Position numbers and translations under genes: made by a program
The notes under the pieces: model-generated
What the model was told of the DNA's origin: nothing
Seen by the model: only the letters and a program-made list of their open reading frames with translations
The model's database searches: none
Source of the DNA: an uncultured Psychromonas sp.
Lineage (GTDB): Bacteria > Pseudomonadota > Gammaproteobacteria > Enterobacterales > Psychromonadaceae
Assembly (NCBI RefSeq): GCF_947489755.1
Contig: NZ_CANLFB010000020.1
Span: 26,569-90,568 of the forward strand
Direction: 5' to 3'
DNA length: 64,000 nt
In this document: one piece after another, positions 8,609 through 17,191 of the stretch
How positions within the stretch are numbered: position 1 is the stretch's first letter
Layout of the letters: each line of letters opens with the position of its first letter

Positions 8609-10951
8609 ATGACTTTTAAAGCATTAATTATATTACTGTGCAGTGTACTTATTAGTGCTTGTTCCGATACTGAAGATCAACTCACCGAAGATTATGGTAA
8701 AGACCAAGCTCGGCCTAGACAATTATCAATAGATGACTTGTTGGCAAAGGAGTATCGAGATCAAGTTATGCCGATTCTTGAGAAGCGTTGTGTAGTTTGC
8801 CATGGTTGTTACGATGCGCCTTGCCAGTTAAAGTTATCTTCGCCTGAAGGCATTGATCGTGGTGCGAGTAAAGCGCAAGTTTATAATGGCCAACGATTAT
8901 TAGGTGCAACACCTTCTCGTTTATTTATTGATGCTCACGATACGACGAAATGGCGTGAAAAAGGGTTCTCATCCGTATTGAACGAGCGAGACCAAACCAT
9001 GCTCGCTAATTTACAAGGCAGCATAATGTATAAATTGCTGTTACAAAAAGAAAATAATCCTGAATTGCAAGGTATTTTACCGGAAGAGTTTAATTACTCC
9101 TTAGATCGTCAAGATCAATGCCCAGATATTAATGAATTAGATGATTATCAAGAAGATTTTCCATTAGGCGGCATGCCATACGGGTTACCTAATTTAAGTA
9201 ACCATGAATTTAAAACATTAGAAGCATGGATTGCTAAAGGTGCGCCGATGTCGGAGCCATTACCTTTGTCAGAGGAAACATCAAAACTAGTTGCCCATTG
9301 GGAACAAAAATTAAATGGAGATTCGCTTAAAGAACAGCTAGTGAATCGTTATATTTATGAGCACCTTTTTATTGGCCATATTTATTTTGATGCATTGCCT
9401 ATCAGCACAGATACACCTCCTCGATTCTTTAAATTAGTCCGTTCATCAACGCCACCAGGTGAACCACTAAAAATAATCCCAACACGCCGTCCTTACGATG
9501 ATCCTAAAGTCGAGCGTGTTTATTATCGTTTAATGCTAGATCGTGCAACAACATTAGCAAAAACGAACTTACCTTATGTGTTTAATGAGCAGCGTGAACA
9601 ATTATGGGATAAATTATTTTATAACGCAGACTTTACGATCGGGACGTTACCTGATTATAAAGACTTTAATCCTTTCATCGTGTTTAAAGACATCCCAACC
9701 AGCGCGCGCTATCAATTTATGTTGAAAGAGGCTTACTTCACGATCAGCGGCTTTATCAAAGGGCCTGTTTGTCGTGGGCAAGTCGCCGTAAATGTTATTA
9801 ACGATAAATTTTGGGTGTTTTTTGTGGAGCCAGATTCTACAAGTAATGCAGATGTGGATCGTTTTGTTTACGAGCAAGCTAATAATTTAAGACTACCAGC
9901 AGAATCAAGTAGTAATAATCTATCTGTTATCGAATGGCTTTCTTATGCCAAAGGCAGTCGTCAGTATGTGAAAGCAAAAAGTGATTATATTAAGCGCTTT
10001 ATGAATCATGACACAGGTTTAAACCTGACTAATATTTGGTCTGGTAATGAAAATGCGGCGTTAACGGTTTTTAGGCATATCGATAGTGCTACGGTTGTAA
10101 AAGGTGCCTTAGGTAAACAACCGAAAACCGCTTGGTTAATTGATTATCCAATTCTAGAGCGAATTCATTATCTATTGGTGGCGGGGTTCGATGTTTATGG
10201 CAATGTCGGACATCAAGTAACGACTCGTTTATACATGGACTTTTTGCGTATTGAGTCAGAAACTAACTTTATCTCTTTTATACCCAATGAATTTAGAAAG
10301 CCCGTATTAGCGAGTTGGTACTTAGGGGCAACTAAAGAATTAAGTACATACTTGAATGATAAGAACCTGATGCATGCTCGCCCATCAGGTATTAAATATC
10401 AAACCGACTCACCAAAAGAAGAATTATTAAATCGTTTAAAACATTATGTTTATACACAACCGATGTTGAAGGTAAAAAACAATCAATATCGAGTACCTGA
10501 ACAAGATCTTGAGCTAAAGCGATTGAATAACTTAGATAATCCTGTCGTTGTTGCATTGCCTCAAGTTTCTTTTATCATTATTGAAGATAAAAAGAGCGAT
10601 GATAGGGCGTATACATTGATACGACATAATGCGCACAAAAATGTTTCTAGTTTGCTCAATGAAGAAGCGAACCGTGCGATTACTGAAGATACAGCGGAAG
10701 TCTTTAAAGGCTTTTTAGGCACTTATCCTGGGCTTATTTTTAAAGTGTCTGCTGTTGATAAAAGGGATTTTGTTAGCCTCTTTTTACAAGCGAATGATCC
10801 ACAAAAATTCCAAGATTTAATCACTCGATATGGCGTAAGACGTAGTGATAATAAGTTTTGGGAAGTCAGTGACCATTTGCATGATTTATACTTGCAACAA
10901 GATCCAATCGAATATGGATTATTTGATTATAATCGATTAATTAATCGTTAA
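8609..10951 (+). CDS. cti: Fatty acid cis/trans isomerase (periplasmic haem lipoprotein)
   Basis: Cti converts cis- to trans-unsaturated fatty acids in membrane phospholipids to stiffen the membrane under solvent or temperature stress. The 780-residue protein has a lipoprotein signal (lipobox LISAC, Cys near residue 18), then YRDQVMPILEKRC with a cytochrome c-type C-V-V-C-H haem motif near residue 61. RLFIDAHDTTKWREKGF and GMPYGLPNLS follow, as in known Cti proteins. The length is normal for the family. GAGAG precedes the ATG. The gene stands alone, with 270 bp before the next gene and no clear terminator. Confidence 0.88.
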   Translation: MTFKALIILLCSVLISACSDTEDQLTEDYGKDQARPRQLSIDDLLAKEYRDQVMPILEKRCVVCHGCYDAPCQLKLSSPEGIDRGASKAQVYNGQRLLGATPSRLFIDAHDTTKWREKGFSSVLNERDQTMLANLQGSIMYKLLLQKENNPELQGILPEEFNYSLDRQDQCPDINELDDYQEDFPLGGMPYGLPNLSNHEFKTLEAWIAKGAPMSEPLPLSEETSKLVAHWEQKLNGDSLKEQLVNRYIYEHLFIGHIYFDALPISTDTPPRFFKLVRSSTPPGEPLKIIPTRRPYDDPKVERVYYRLMLDRATTLAKTNLPYVFNEQREQLWDKLFYNADFTIGTLPDYKDFNPFIVFKDIPTSARYQFMLKEAYFTISGFIKGPVCRGQVAVNVINDKFWVFFVEPDSTSNADVDRFVYEQANNLRLPAESSSNNLSVIEWLSYAKGSRQYVKAKSDYIKRFMNHDTGLNLTNIWSGNENAALTVFRHIDSATVVKGALGKQPKTAWLIDYPILERIHYLLVAGFDVYGNVGHQVTTRLYMDFLRIESETNFISFIPNEFRKPVLASWYLGATKELSTYLNDKNLMHARPSGIKYQTDSPKEELLNRLKHYVYTQPMLKVKNNQYRVPEQDLELKRLNNLDNPVVVALPQVSFIIIEDKKSDDRAYTLIRHNAHKNVSSLLNEEANRAITEDTAEVFKGFLGTYPGLIFKVSAVDKRDFVSLFLQANDPQKFQDLITRYGVRRSDNKFWEVSDHLHDLYLQQDPIEYGLFDYNRLINR

Positions 10952-11223
10952 TTTATGAATCGAAAGTGAAGTTTCAGAATGAATAGGTAGGCTTTCTTTA
11001 ATAAGCTATAAATCAGTTTCTTATTATCTAAACTGTATTTCGAACAACGATAAATGAGTAAATAAAACAAGTTCAAATATTTAATAAGTAACATTAGCAT
11101 TAGTAATGGCATGCTCTTTGATTTTTAACTCTATATGAGTATTAAATGAGACAGTATGCTGTTTAAACTTTGTAATTTAAGTAGACTGTCAATATCAATG
11201 GACTGACGACTTAAGTAACAAAT

Positions 11224-13113
11224 ATGACAATCAAAAAAAGTAACTTTAGCGACAAACGGCTAGCTTTTGTTAGCTCTTATTTTGGCTCTGCCATCATTAT
11301 TAACACAATAGTTTCTTGTTTTGTTGTATTCAGTGGAATCAATCATACCGGTGGCAAAGAGAAGCTATATTGGTTTGCCCTTTTAACGTTTATCTCACTC
11401 CTTCGTCTCATTAATCACTTCTATGTAAGCGATTGTAATAAAAACAAATACAATTTTTATTTCATTGGTGTTTTCTTAACTGCTTTGACATGGGGACTTT
11501 TCCCTATTTTGTTTTTTGAACAAATGTTAATGCATGAAAAGTTTGTTTCCTTGGTAGTGTTTAGTTCACTCGCTTGTGGTGGTGTTAATGTTTTAGCCTC
11601 AGATATTCGTTCCTCTATTGCTTACATCACTTGCTTGCTCGTTCCCTTTAGTCTTTTATTATTACAGCAGCCCATTAGTGATCACAGAATGCTAGGGGTA
11701 TTAGGGCTTACATTATGGTTTATTCTTTGTTTTGTAACTGCTATACGCACTGCTAAAGATGTTAAGTTATCGATAATGAATGAATTAAAGTTAGATCTTT
11801 TCATCGAAAACCTAGAAAAAGAAGTGCAATTACGAACCGATAAAATCATCCTACTAGAGCAAAGAGATAACTTAACGCAGCTATTTAACCGAGAAAGCTT
11901 TGTCTCTAATGTTGAATTAGATTTAGCTGACAATAATAATGATATTAAAGCGATTCTATTTTTAGACATGGATTACTTTAAAGTTATCAATGATAAATAT
12001 GGTCATGACTTTGGGGATTTTGTATTAGCAGAAACAGGTCGTCGATTAGTGGGCTCAGAAAAAGATAATGGTTTTATTGCTTGTCGCTGGGGCGGTGATG
12101 AATTCATTTTCTACACACGACAGGACTCTAAAGAACATTTGTTTGATTGCGTTCATCGATTGGTTGATGAATTGACCAAACCTGTTAATAACAAGCACTA
12201 TCAGGTAAAACCCTCTTTTAAAATTGGACTGTATTTCACACATGATGCATTCGATCTTACTCAAGCAATAAAATATGCCGACGTTGCTATGTATGAAGGT
12301 AAAAAAAGTCGTAATGGTATTTCTGTATTTGATGAACGTATGTACGCGTCTCTAAAAAGAGAGGAAACATTACGTAGTTCAATTAAAGAATGTGTTGAAA
12401 AAGGTAATTTCCATCTTTGTTATCAACCTATTGTCGACATAGTCACGAATAAAATAACCTCATTTGAAGTGTTATTAAGATGGCAATTTAATGATGAATT
12501 TATTCCACCATCTGAATTTATTGATATCGCTGAAAGGTACGGGAAAATTAACTTCTTAGGTGAGTTTGTTCTAGATCAAGCCATTCAAAGCTTGAGTCAG
12601 TTAAATGAATTAGATCGCACACTCGCACTCTCAATTAACGTCTCTGTACTGCAATTAGAAAACCATCATTTTTTAACCCTCTTAACTGGTTTAATAGAAA
12701 AATATGCCATTGAGGCAAGTAACGTACATTTAGAAATAACCGAAACGGTGATGATTAAAAACTTAGAGTATTTATCTAAAGTTATTACGCAAATAAAAAA
12801 TATAGGTGTGCATATATCGATTGATGATTTTGGTACAGGCTTCTCTTCAATTGCCGTTTTAAAAGAATTATCTGTTGACTATATTAAAATTGATAAATCT
12901 TATATTGATAATATTTGTGATCGCTCAAAAGATGAAAGTATTGTTTCCGCAGTAACAAAAATGTCCCATATGATCGGCTGTAAAGTAATAGCAGAAGGTG
13001 TGGAAAAGAAAGAGCAATTGGCGATATTAGAAAGTTTAAGTGTTGATAAATATCAGGGTTTTTTATTTAGCAAACCAATTCGTTTCTCAGAGGCGATTAA
13101 ATTAATCAATTAA
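11224..13113 (+). CDS. Membrane GGDEF/EAL c-di-GMP enzyme
   Basis: The 629-residue protein has several N-terminal membrane helices (about residues 15-190) and a coiled coil. A diguanylate cyclase domain with an intact GGDEF near residue 290 follows, then a phosphodiesterase domain. In that domain the EAL is EVL (near residue 415), the Glu is retained, and NVS, ITET, DDFGTG near 534, K-I-D and AEGVE are present. Both domains therefore look catalytically possible, and it may be bifunctional. The N terminus resembles a MASE-type membrane sensor with no recognised ligand. The HDOD gene follows 145 bp later. Confidence 0.88.
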   Translation: MTIKKSNFSDKRLAFVSSYFGSAIIINTIVSCFVVFSGINHTGGKEKLYWFALLTFISLLRLINHFYVSDCNKNKYNFYFIGVFLTALTWGLFPILFFEQMLMHEKFVSLVVFSSLACGGVNVLASDIRSSIAYITCLLVPFSLLLLQQPISDHRMLGVLGLTLWFILCFVTAIRTAKDVKLSIMNELKLDLFIENLEKEVQLRTDKIILLEQRDNLTQLFNRESFVSNVELDLADNNNDIKAILFLDMDYFKVINDKYGHDFGDFVLAETGRRLVGSEKDNGFIACRWGGDEFIFYTRQDSKEHLFDCVHRLVDELTKPVNNKHYQVKPSFKIGLYFTHDAFDLTQAIKYADVAMYEGKKSRNGISVFDERMYASLKREETLRSSIKECVEKGNFHLCYQPIVDIVTNKITSFEVLLRWQFNDEFIPPSEFIDIAERYGKINFLGEFVLDQAIQSLSQLNELDRTLALSINVSVLQLENHHFLTLLTGLIEKYAIEASNVHLEITETVMIKNLEYLSKVITQIKNIGVHISIDDFGTGFSSIAVLKELSVDYIKIDKSYIDNICDRSKDESIVSAVTKMSHMIGCKVIAEGVEKKEQLAILESLSVDKYQGFLFSKPIRFSEAIKLIN

Positions 13114-13258
13114 CTTATACAGTATGTTTATAGGTTCTCTAATGAATTACGTTATTGTCTAAGATTAGCAATTAATACCCATTAAGGGTTAATGTTTGAT
13201 TTTATATGTATTTTGGCCTATTTTGTTTGATTAATTATTAAATAGGCAATATATCCAC

Positions 13259-14089
13259 ATGGAGTTAACGACACGACTTTTTAAAGATGTAAAAAAACTA
13301 CCCGTTTTACCTTATATCTTACTTGAACTTATGGACTCTTTTTCAGATGAAGAGGCACGAGTAGAAGACATCGCAAAAAAGGTCGCTCAAGATCAATCAA
13401 TTAGTGCAAAAGTAATTCGAATGGCAAACTCAACGGCTTATCGTCGTGGTAAAGAAGTTGAATCTATCGAAGAAGCCGTGATCCGTTTAGGTTTTAATCA
13501 AGTCAGAAGTCTTGTTGTTGCAGCAACATTTTCTAATGTTTTTCCTGAGATTACAGGATTCGATAAAGATAAGTTTTGGAAAGAAACATTTATAACGGCC
13601 TGTATTGCAAAAAATTTAGCGAAACATACTACTGTAAATAATGAAACAGCTTTTACTTGTGCCATGATGCATAATATTGGTGAATTATTATTACAAATAA
13701 GCAAACCTGAAGAGTGTGCGTTAGTAAAAACCGCAATTGAAGCTGGTCAACCTCGTTTATATGCACAACGTGAATTTTTTGGTTTCGATTACACAGAAGT
13801 AGGCGTCGAATTAGCTAAGCACTGGAACTTTTCATCTACCTTTTGTGATGCTATTGAGCAGCAACTTGATCCCTTATCTTATGAGACTCCCTCACAAGCC
13901 GCTATTCTGATCCGTTTGTCAGTCTTTATGCGTTTTGCATGGGCAGCAGGTTTACCTCCTGAAGTGATTGTACAACGCTTTCCTGAGCCGCTGACCAATG
14001 CCATTAAATTAGATAAAGATGGGATTCTAGATACCTTTTCTAGCATGATAGAGGAAGGTGAGGATTTAGCGCGAATGATCAAAGAATAA
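13259..14089 (+). CDS. HDOD domain signalling protein
   Basis: The 276-residue protein carries one HDOD domain: LPVLPYILLELM, then ISAKVIRMANSTAYRRG, IEEAVIRLGFNQVRSLVV, and H-N-I-G-E-L-L in place of a phosphohydrolase HD motif. HDOD proteins are non-enzymatic signalling or regulatory modules, often linked to c-di-GMP or motility control. Its position just downstream of a GGDEF/EAL gene fits that. The ribosome-binding site is weak. An 850-bp stretch without an intact gene follows. Confidence 0.85.
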   Translation: MELTTRLFKDVKKLPVLPYILLELMDSFSDEEARVEDIAKKVAQDQSISAKVIRMANSTAYRRGKEVESIEEAVIRLGFNQVRSLVVAATFSNVFPEITGFDKDKFWKETFITACIAKNLAKHTTVNNETAFTCAMMHNIGELLLQISKPEECALVKTAIEAGQPRLYAQREFFGFDYTEVGVELAKHWNFSSTFCDAIEQQLDPLSYETPSQAAILIRLSVFMRFAWAAGLPPEVIVQRFPEPLTNAIKLDKDGILDTFSSMIEEGEDLARMIKE

Positions 14090-14133
14090 TGGATAACGAT
14101 TAACTGTTTTAAGTAAATGTTATCCAGCCTTAT

Positions 14134-14448
14134 TTAATGTTTCGCATTCAATAGACGGGGTGCTTGTTTATCTTTTGTAAAGACAGTTCATGGTTTAGCA
14201 AAGCGCTTAGCCATTATTTTTGCTTGTTTAACGCCTTCATCTAAATAAATTAACAATACATTAGATTATTGAATTACTTGCAGATAGTTCTAATGCATGG
14301 TCAATGTAGCCTCATTTAAATGACCTGTTCTAACTGGCTCAACAAAAATCAGATCGGGTTTGTTATTCGTTATCATTCCATTCAAGGTGACGGGAAAGGG
14401 TAAGCCTGTAAGGCAACATAAACACCCACTTAATACTGTTTTAAACGC
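14134..14448 (-). pseudogene. Decayed CobW-family GTPase gene
   Basis: Reading the minus strand from about 14448, one frame gives AFKTVLSGCLCCLTGLPFP, then VTLNGMI, PDLIFVEP, TGHLNEATL and a stop. A second open segment in a nearby frame gives DEGVKQAKIMAKRFAKP, a TGA probably replacing a Trp codon, and about 18 more residues to a TAA at 14134. The GCxCC motif and the PDxxxxEPxxxGH spacing are signatures of CobW/P47K metal-chaperone GTPases. No P-loop N terminus survives, and the 5' side runs into the short repeat at 14504. It is clearly a remnant, not a working gene. Confidence 0.7.
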
Positions 14449-14503
14449 TATGCTTTACTTTCTGTTGATAGGTGGAATAATTTTGTTGTCCCACTTCATT
14501 AAC

Positions 14504-14526
14504 TAACCTCAGTTCTGCATAAGCAA
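14504..14526. repeat. Short dispersed repeat, copy 1
   Basis: A 23-bp sequence beginning TAACCTCAGTTCTG recurs at 63924-63946 with only two mismatches. It adjoins the CobW pseudogene, so it may be the end of a mobile element or the scar of one. No transposase lies next to it. Confidence 0.5.
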
Positions 14527-14565
14527 AGCCATACAGTACGGCTATTTCCGCGGATTTCTGCGTTA

Positions 14566-14601
14566 AATTATCTCTCAATAACCCGTTATTGAGAGATAAT
14601 T
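14566..14601. repeat. 16-bp perfect inverted repeat
   Basis: AATTATCTCTCAATAA and its exact complement TTATTGAGAGATAATT flank the tetranucleotide CCCG, giving a long uninterrupted stem. No T-run follows on either side, so it is not a typical terminator. It sits in the gene-free stretch between the CobW remnant and yicC. Confidence 0.7.
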
Positions 14602-14937
14602 GACGTTGAACTCCTCAAAACGAACGACACTGGATAGTCAAAAAATATAACCTTATGATGTTAAATATAATTCCGCTTCCATTAAACAGAATTGAGATTA
14701 ACTAAAATGATCCAATATTTATTAATTCCTAGGTGCATATAAGTAAGTGCAATTTATTGGATTGGTTTATTAGCGGTTAATTGTTCAATAAAGTGTATTT
14801 TTCTTACCTCTAAAAATCCAGTGATTAGATAGTCTCTTATTTTTTGTTGCATTAAATCAACTCCAAAAATGCAGCACATCGTAGCATCTTGAGTGGTTAG
14901 TCAGTTATACTCTTAATTCAAATTTAAAGGGGAAAAT
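14602..14937. other. Gene-free stretch upstream of yicC
   Basis: About 335 bp with no convincing reading frame, RNA gene or strong hairpin. It presumably contains the yicC promoter; no clear -35/-10 pair was picked out. Confidence 0.4.
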
Positions 14938-15801
14938 ATGATTTACAGCATGACGGCGTTTGCACGCAAACAATTAAAGGGTGATTGGGGTACAGCAGTA
15001 TGGGAAATTCGCTCTGTTAACCAACGTTATCTTGAAACATATTTTCGCTTGCCTGAGCAATTTCGTGGGTTAGAAACTAAATTAAAAGAAACATTCCGTC
15101 AACGTTTAGAGCGTGGAAAAATCGAATGTAGCTTACGTTTTGAAGCTAACTCAACAAGCAGTACGTCACTCAGCATGAACCAAGAACTAGCAACTCAATT
15201 GATGCAAAATGCACAATGGGTGGTAGAGCAAATGGGTTCTGGCGAAGTTAACCCTGTAGATATTTTAAAATGGCCTGGCGTCATGCAAGCACCAGAACAA
15301 GACGTTGATGCAGTCAGTGCTGAATTAATGGCTGGATTCCAAACAACATTAAATGAATTCGTCGATTCTCGTGCTGCAGAAGGCGCTAACTTAGCAGTAT
15401 TTATCGACCAACGTTTAGTCGGTATTAGCGAACAAGCAGCTAAAGTGCGAGAGTTTATGCCAGCGGTACATGCATGGCAAAAAGCACGTATTTTGAAAAA
15501 ATTCGAAGATGCTAAAGTCGATTTAGACAGCACACGCGTAGAACAAGAGTTGGTATTGTTAGCACAAAAATCAGACGTAGCAGAAGAACTAGACCGATTA
15601 GACTCGCATATTTCAGAAGCACGTAACGTCCTCAAAAAAGGCGGAGCAGTCGGCCGTCGTTTAGACTTTATGATGCAAGAGTTTAACCGCGAAGCGAACA
15701 CATTAGGTTCAAAAGCCATTAACACAGATATCACAGCCGCAGCCGTTGAATGTAAGGTGTTAATTGAGCAGATGCGCGAACAGGTACAGAATATTGAATA
15801 A
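14938..15801 (+). CDS. yicC: YicC family endoribonuclease
   Basis: The 287-residue cytoplasmic protein starts with MIYSMTAFAR, followed by WEIRSVNQRYLETYFRLP, ERGKIECSLRF and a C-terminal block with GRRLDFMMQEFNREANTLGSK. All of these are hallmarks of the YicC family. E. coli YicC is reported to be an RNase acting on small RNAs. AAAGGGGAAAAT gives a strong ribosome-binding site. A strong hairpin terminator follows and the gene appears monocistronic. An antisense reading frame over its 3' half is a shadow. Confidence 0.93.
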   Translation: MIYSMTAFARKQLKGDWGTAVWEIRSVNQRYLETYFRLPEQFRGLETKLKETFRQRLERGKIECSLRFEANSTSSTSLSMNQELATQLMQNAQWVVEQMGSGEVNPVDILKWPGVMQAPEQDVDAVSAELMAGFQTTLNEFVDSRAAEGANLAVFIDQRLVGISEQAAKVREFMPAVHAWQKARILKKFEDAKVDLDSTRVEQELVLLAQKSDVAEELDRLDSHISEARNVLKKGGAVGRRLDFMMQEFNREANTLGSKAINTDITAAAVECKVLIEQMREQVQNIE

Positions 15802-15832
15802 TATTTAAAATTATATTTATTCATTTTATCTA

Positions 15833-15875
15833 GATATTAAAGTCATCAATTATAAGGTGACTTTAATATCTTTTT
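15833..15875 (+). terminator. Terminator of yicC
   Basis: GATATTAAAGTCA pairs with TGACTTTAATATC across a 12-nt loop and is followed by TTTTT. The symmetric flanks may also serve the convergent deaminase gene. Confidence 0.88.
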
Positions 15876-15899
15876 AAGACCGATTTTAATGACAAATTA

Positions 15900-17150
15900 T
15901 TATTTAATCGATAGTTTAACTTGTTTTTTAAGAGTGCTCGGTTCACGACAAGTAAGTATATTTTCAGCTCTCACTGACCATAAAACCTCACCTTGTCGTT
16001 GGATGACATTTACATCATCATAACCTTCAAGAATAATAAAACTAGCAGGCTTTCCTATTTCAATACCATAGCGTTCTGTGACGTTTAGCGTTTTTGCTCC
16101 ATTGTCAGTAATTAGGTCTAATGCTGTTGATAAATCTTCGTAGCCCATCATATGACAGGCGTGAATACCCGAGTCTAATACACGTAATAGTTTGCCATTA
16201 CCTAAGGTATACCAGGGATCTTGTATTGAATCTTCCGCAAAGCAAATATTCATCCCCGCATCTCGAATCTCTTTGACACGTGTAATCCCCCGTACTTTAG
16301 GGTAAGAGTCGAAACGACCATTGAGATGTAGGCTTTCAGTAGGGCAGGAAACGAAGTTAATGTTAGATTTTTTGAGTAAACGAAACAACTTACTGCAGTA
16401 AGCGTTATTGTAAGAATGCATCGCAGTTGTATGGCTTGCTGTAATTCTTGAGCCCATGCCTTTTTCTAAAGCTACTGTTGCTAGTACTTCTAAGAACCTT
16501 GACGCGCCATCATCAATCTCATCACAATGTACATCAACCAGTTTATTGTGTTTTTCAGCGAGTTCTACTACCCACTTCATCGACTCCACTCCGTATTCTC
16601 GAGTGTATTCAAAATGTGGGATTCCACCAATAACATCAGCATATTGTAATGACTCTTCCATTAATGCTTTACCGTTAGGGAAAGATAAAATACCTTCTTG
16701 TGGAAAAGCGACAATTTGTAATTCTAAGTAAGGTGACAAGGTCTCTCTTAAAGCGTGAATTGCTTTTAAGGCGACTAAATCGGGATCTGTCACATCGACA
16801 TGTGTTCTAATATATTGAACACCATTGGCGAGTAATAACTCTACTGCTTTTAGTACCCGCTCTTGTACATCTTCATGATTTAACATCGATTTGCGTTCGC
16901 CCCAGCGCTCAATGCCTTCAAATAAAGTACCACTCATATTCCAGTTTGGTTGCCCTGCGGTTAATACTGCATCTAAGTGAATATGAGGCTCGACAAAGGG
17001 GGCACATAATAGGTTGCCTTTAGCATCGATGTCGACATTTTTGTCATCGATTGCATCGTTTTGTAATATAATTTCTTTGAATAAACCTTCTTCACAAAGT
17101 AGTGTGTATAAATCTGCTTTCCCACGTAAGCGAGCGTTAACTATTTTCAT
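15900..17150 (-). CDS. CodA-like cytosine deaminase family amidohydrolase
   Basis: The 416-residue amidohydrolase aligns along its length with E. coli CodA: PFVEPHIHLD metal site, AGQPNWN.SGTLFEGIERW, RTHVDV, AFPQEGIL, PHFEYTREYGVES, DVHCDEIDD, ASHTTAMHSY and RGITRVKE. The late active-site block is FAEDSIQDPW where CodA has FGHDDVFDPW. The metal-binding Asp is kept, but the preceding His is Glu and the following substrate-side Asp is Ser. The loop before GRFD also differs. It is therefore a deaminase of a related nucleobase, perhaps a modified cytosine or isoguanine, rather than a certain cytosine deaminase. It is the last gene of a codB-pucR-codA-like operon, with a 41-bp gap. Confidence 0.82.
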   Translation of the reverse strand: MKIVNARLRGKADLYTLLCEEGLFKEIILQNDAIDDKNVDIDAKGNLLCAPFVEPHIHLDAVLTAGQPNWNMSGTLFEGIERWGERKSMLNHEDVQERVLKAVELLLANGVQYIRTHVDVTDPDLVALKAIHALRETLSPYLELQIVAFPQEGILSFPNGKALMEESLQYADVIGGIPHFEYTREYGVESMKWVVELAEKHNKLVDVHCDEIDDGASRFLEVLATVALEKGMGSRITASHTTAMHSYNNAYCSKLFRLLKKSNINFVSCPTESLHLNGRFDSYPKVRGITRVKEIRDAGMNICFAEDSIQDPWYTLGNGKLLRVLDSGIHACHMMGYEDLSTALDLITDNGAKTLNVTERYGIEIGKPASFIILEGYDDVNVIQRQGEVLWSVRAENILTCREPSTLKKQVKLSIK

Positions 17151-17191
17151 TATATTTTCCTAATTACTCTATATTTATTTAATAATAAATT

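Noticed and set aside
15195..15824. 209-codon minus-strand open frame over yicC
   Set aside because: It is the antisense of conserved yicC codons, is rich in Ser/Thr/Cys from reverse-complement bias and matches no family.
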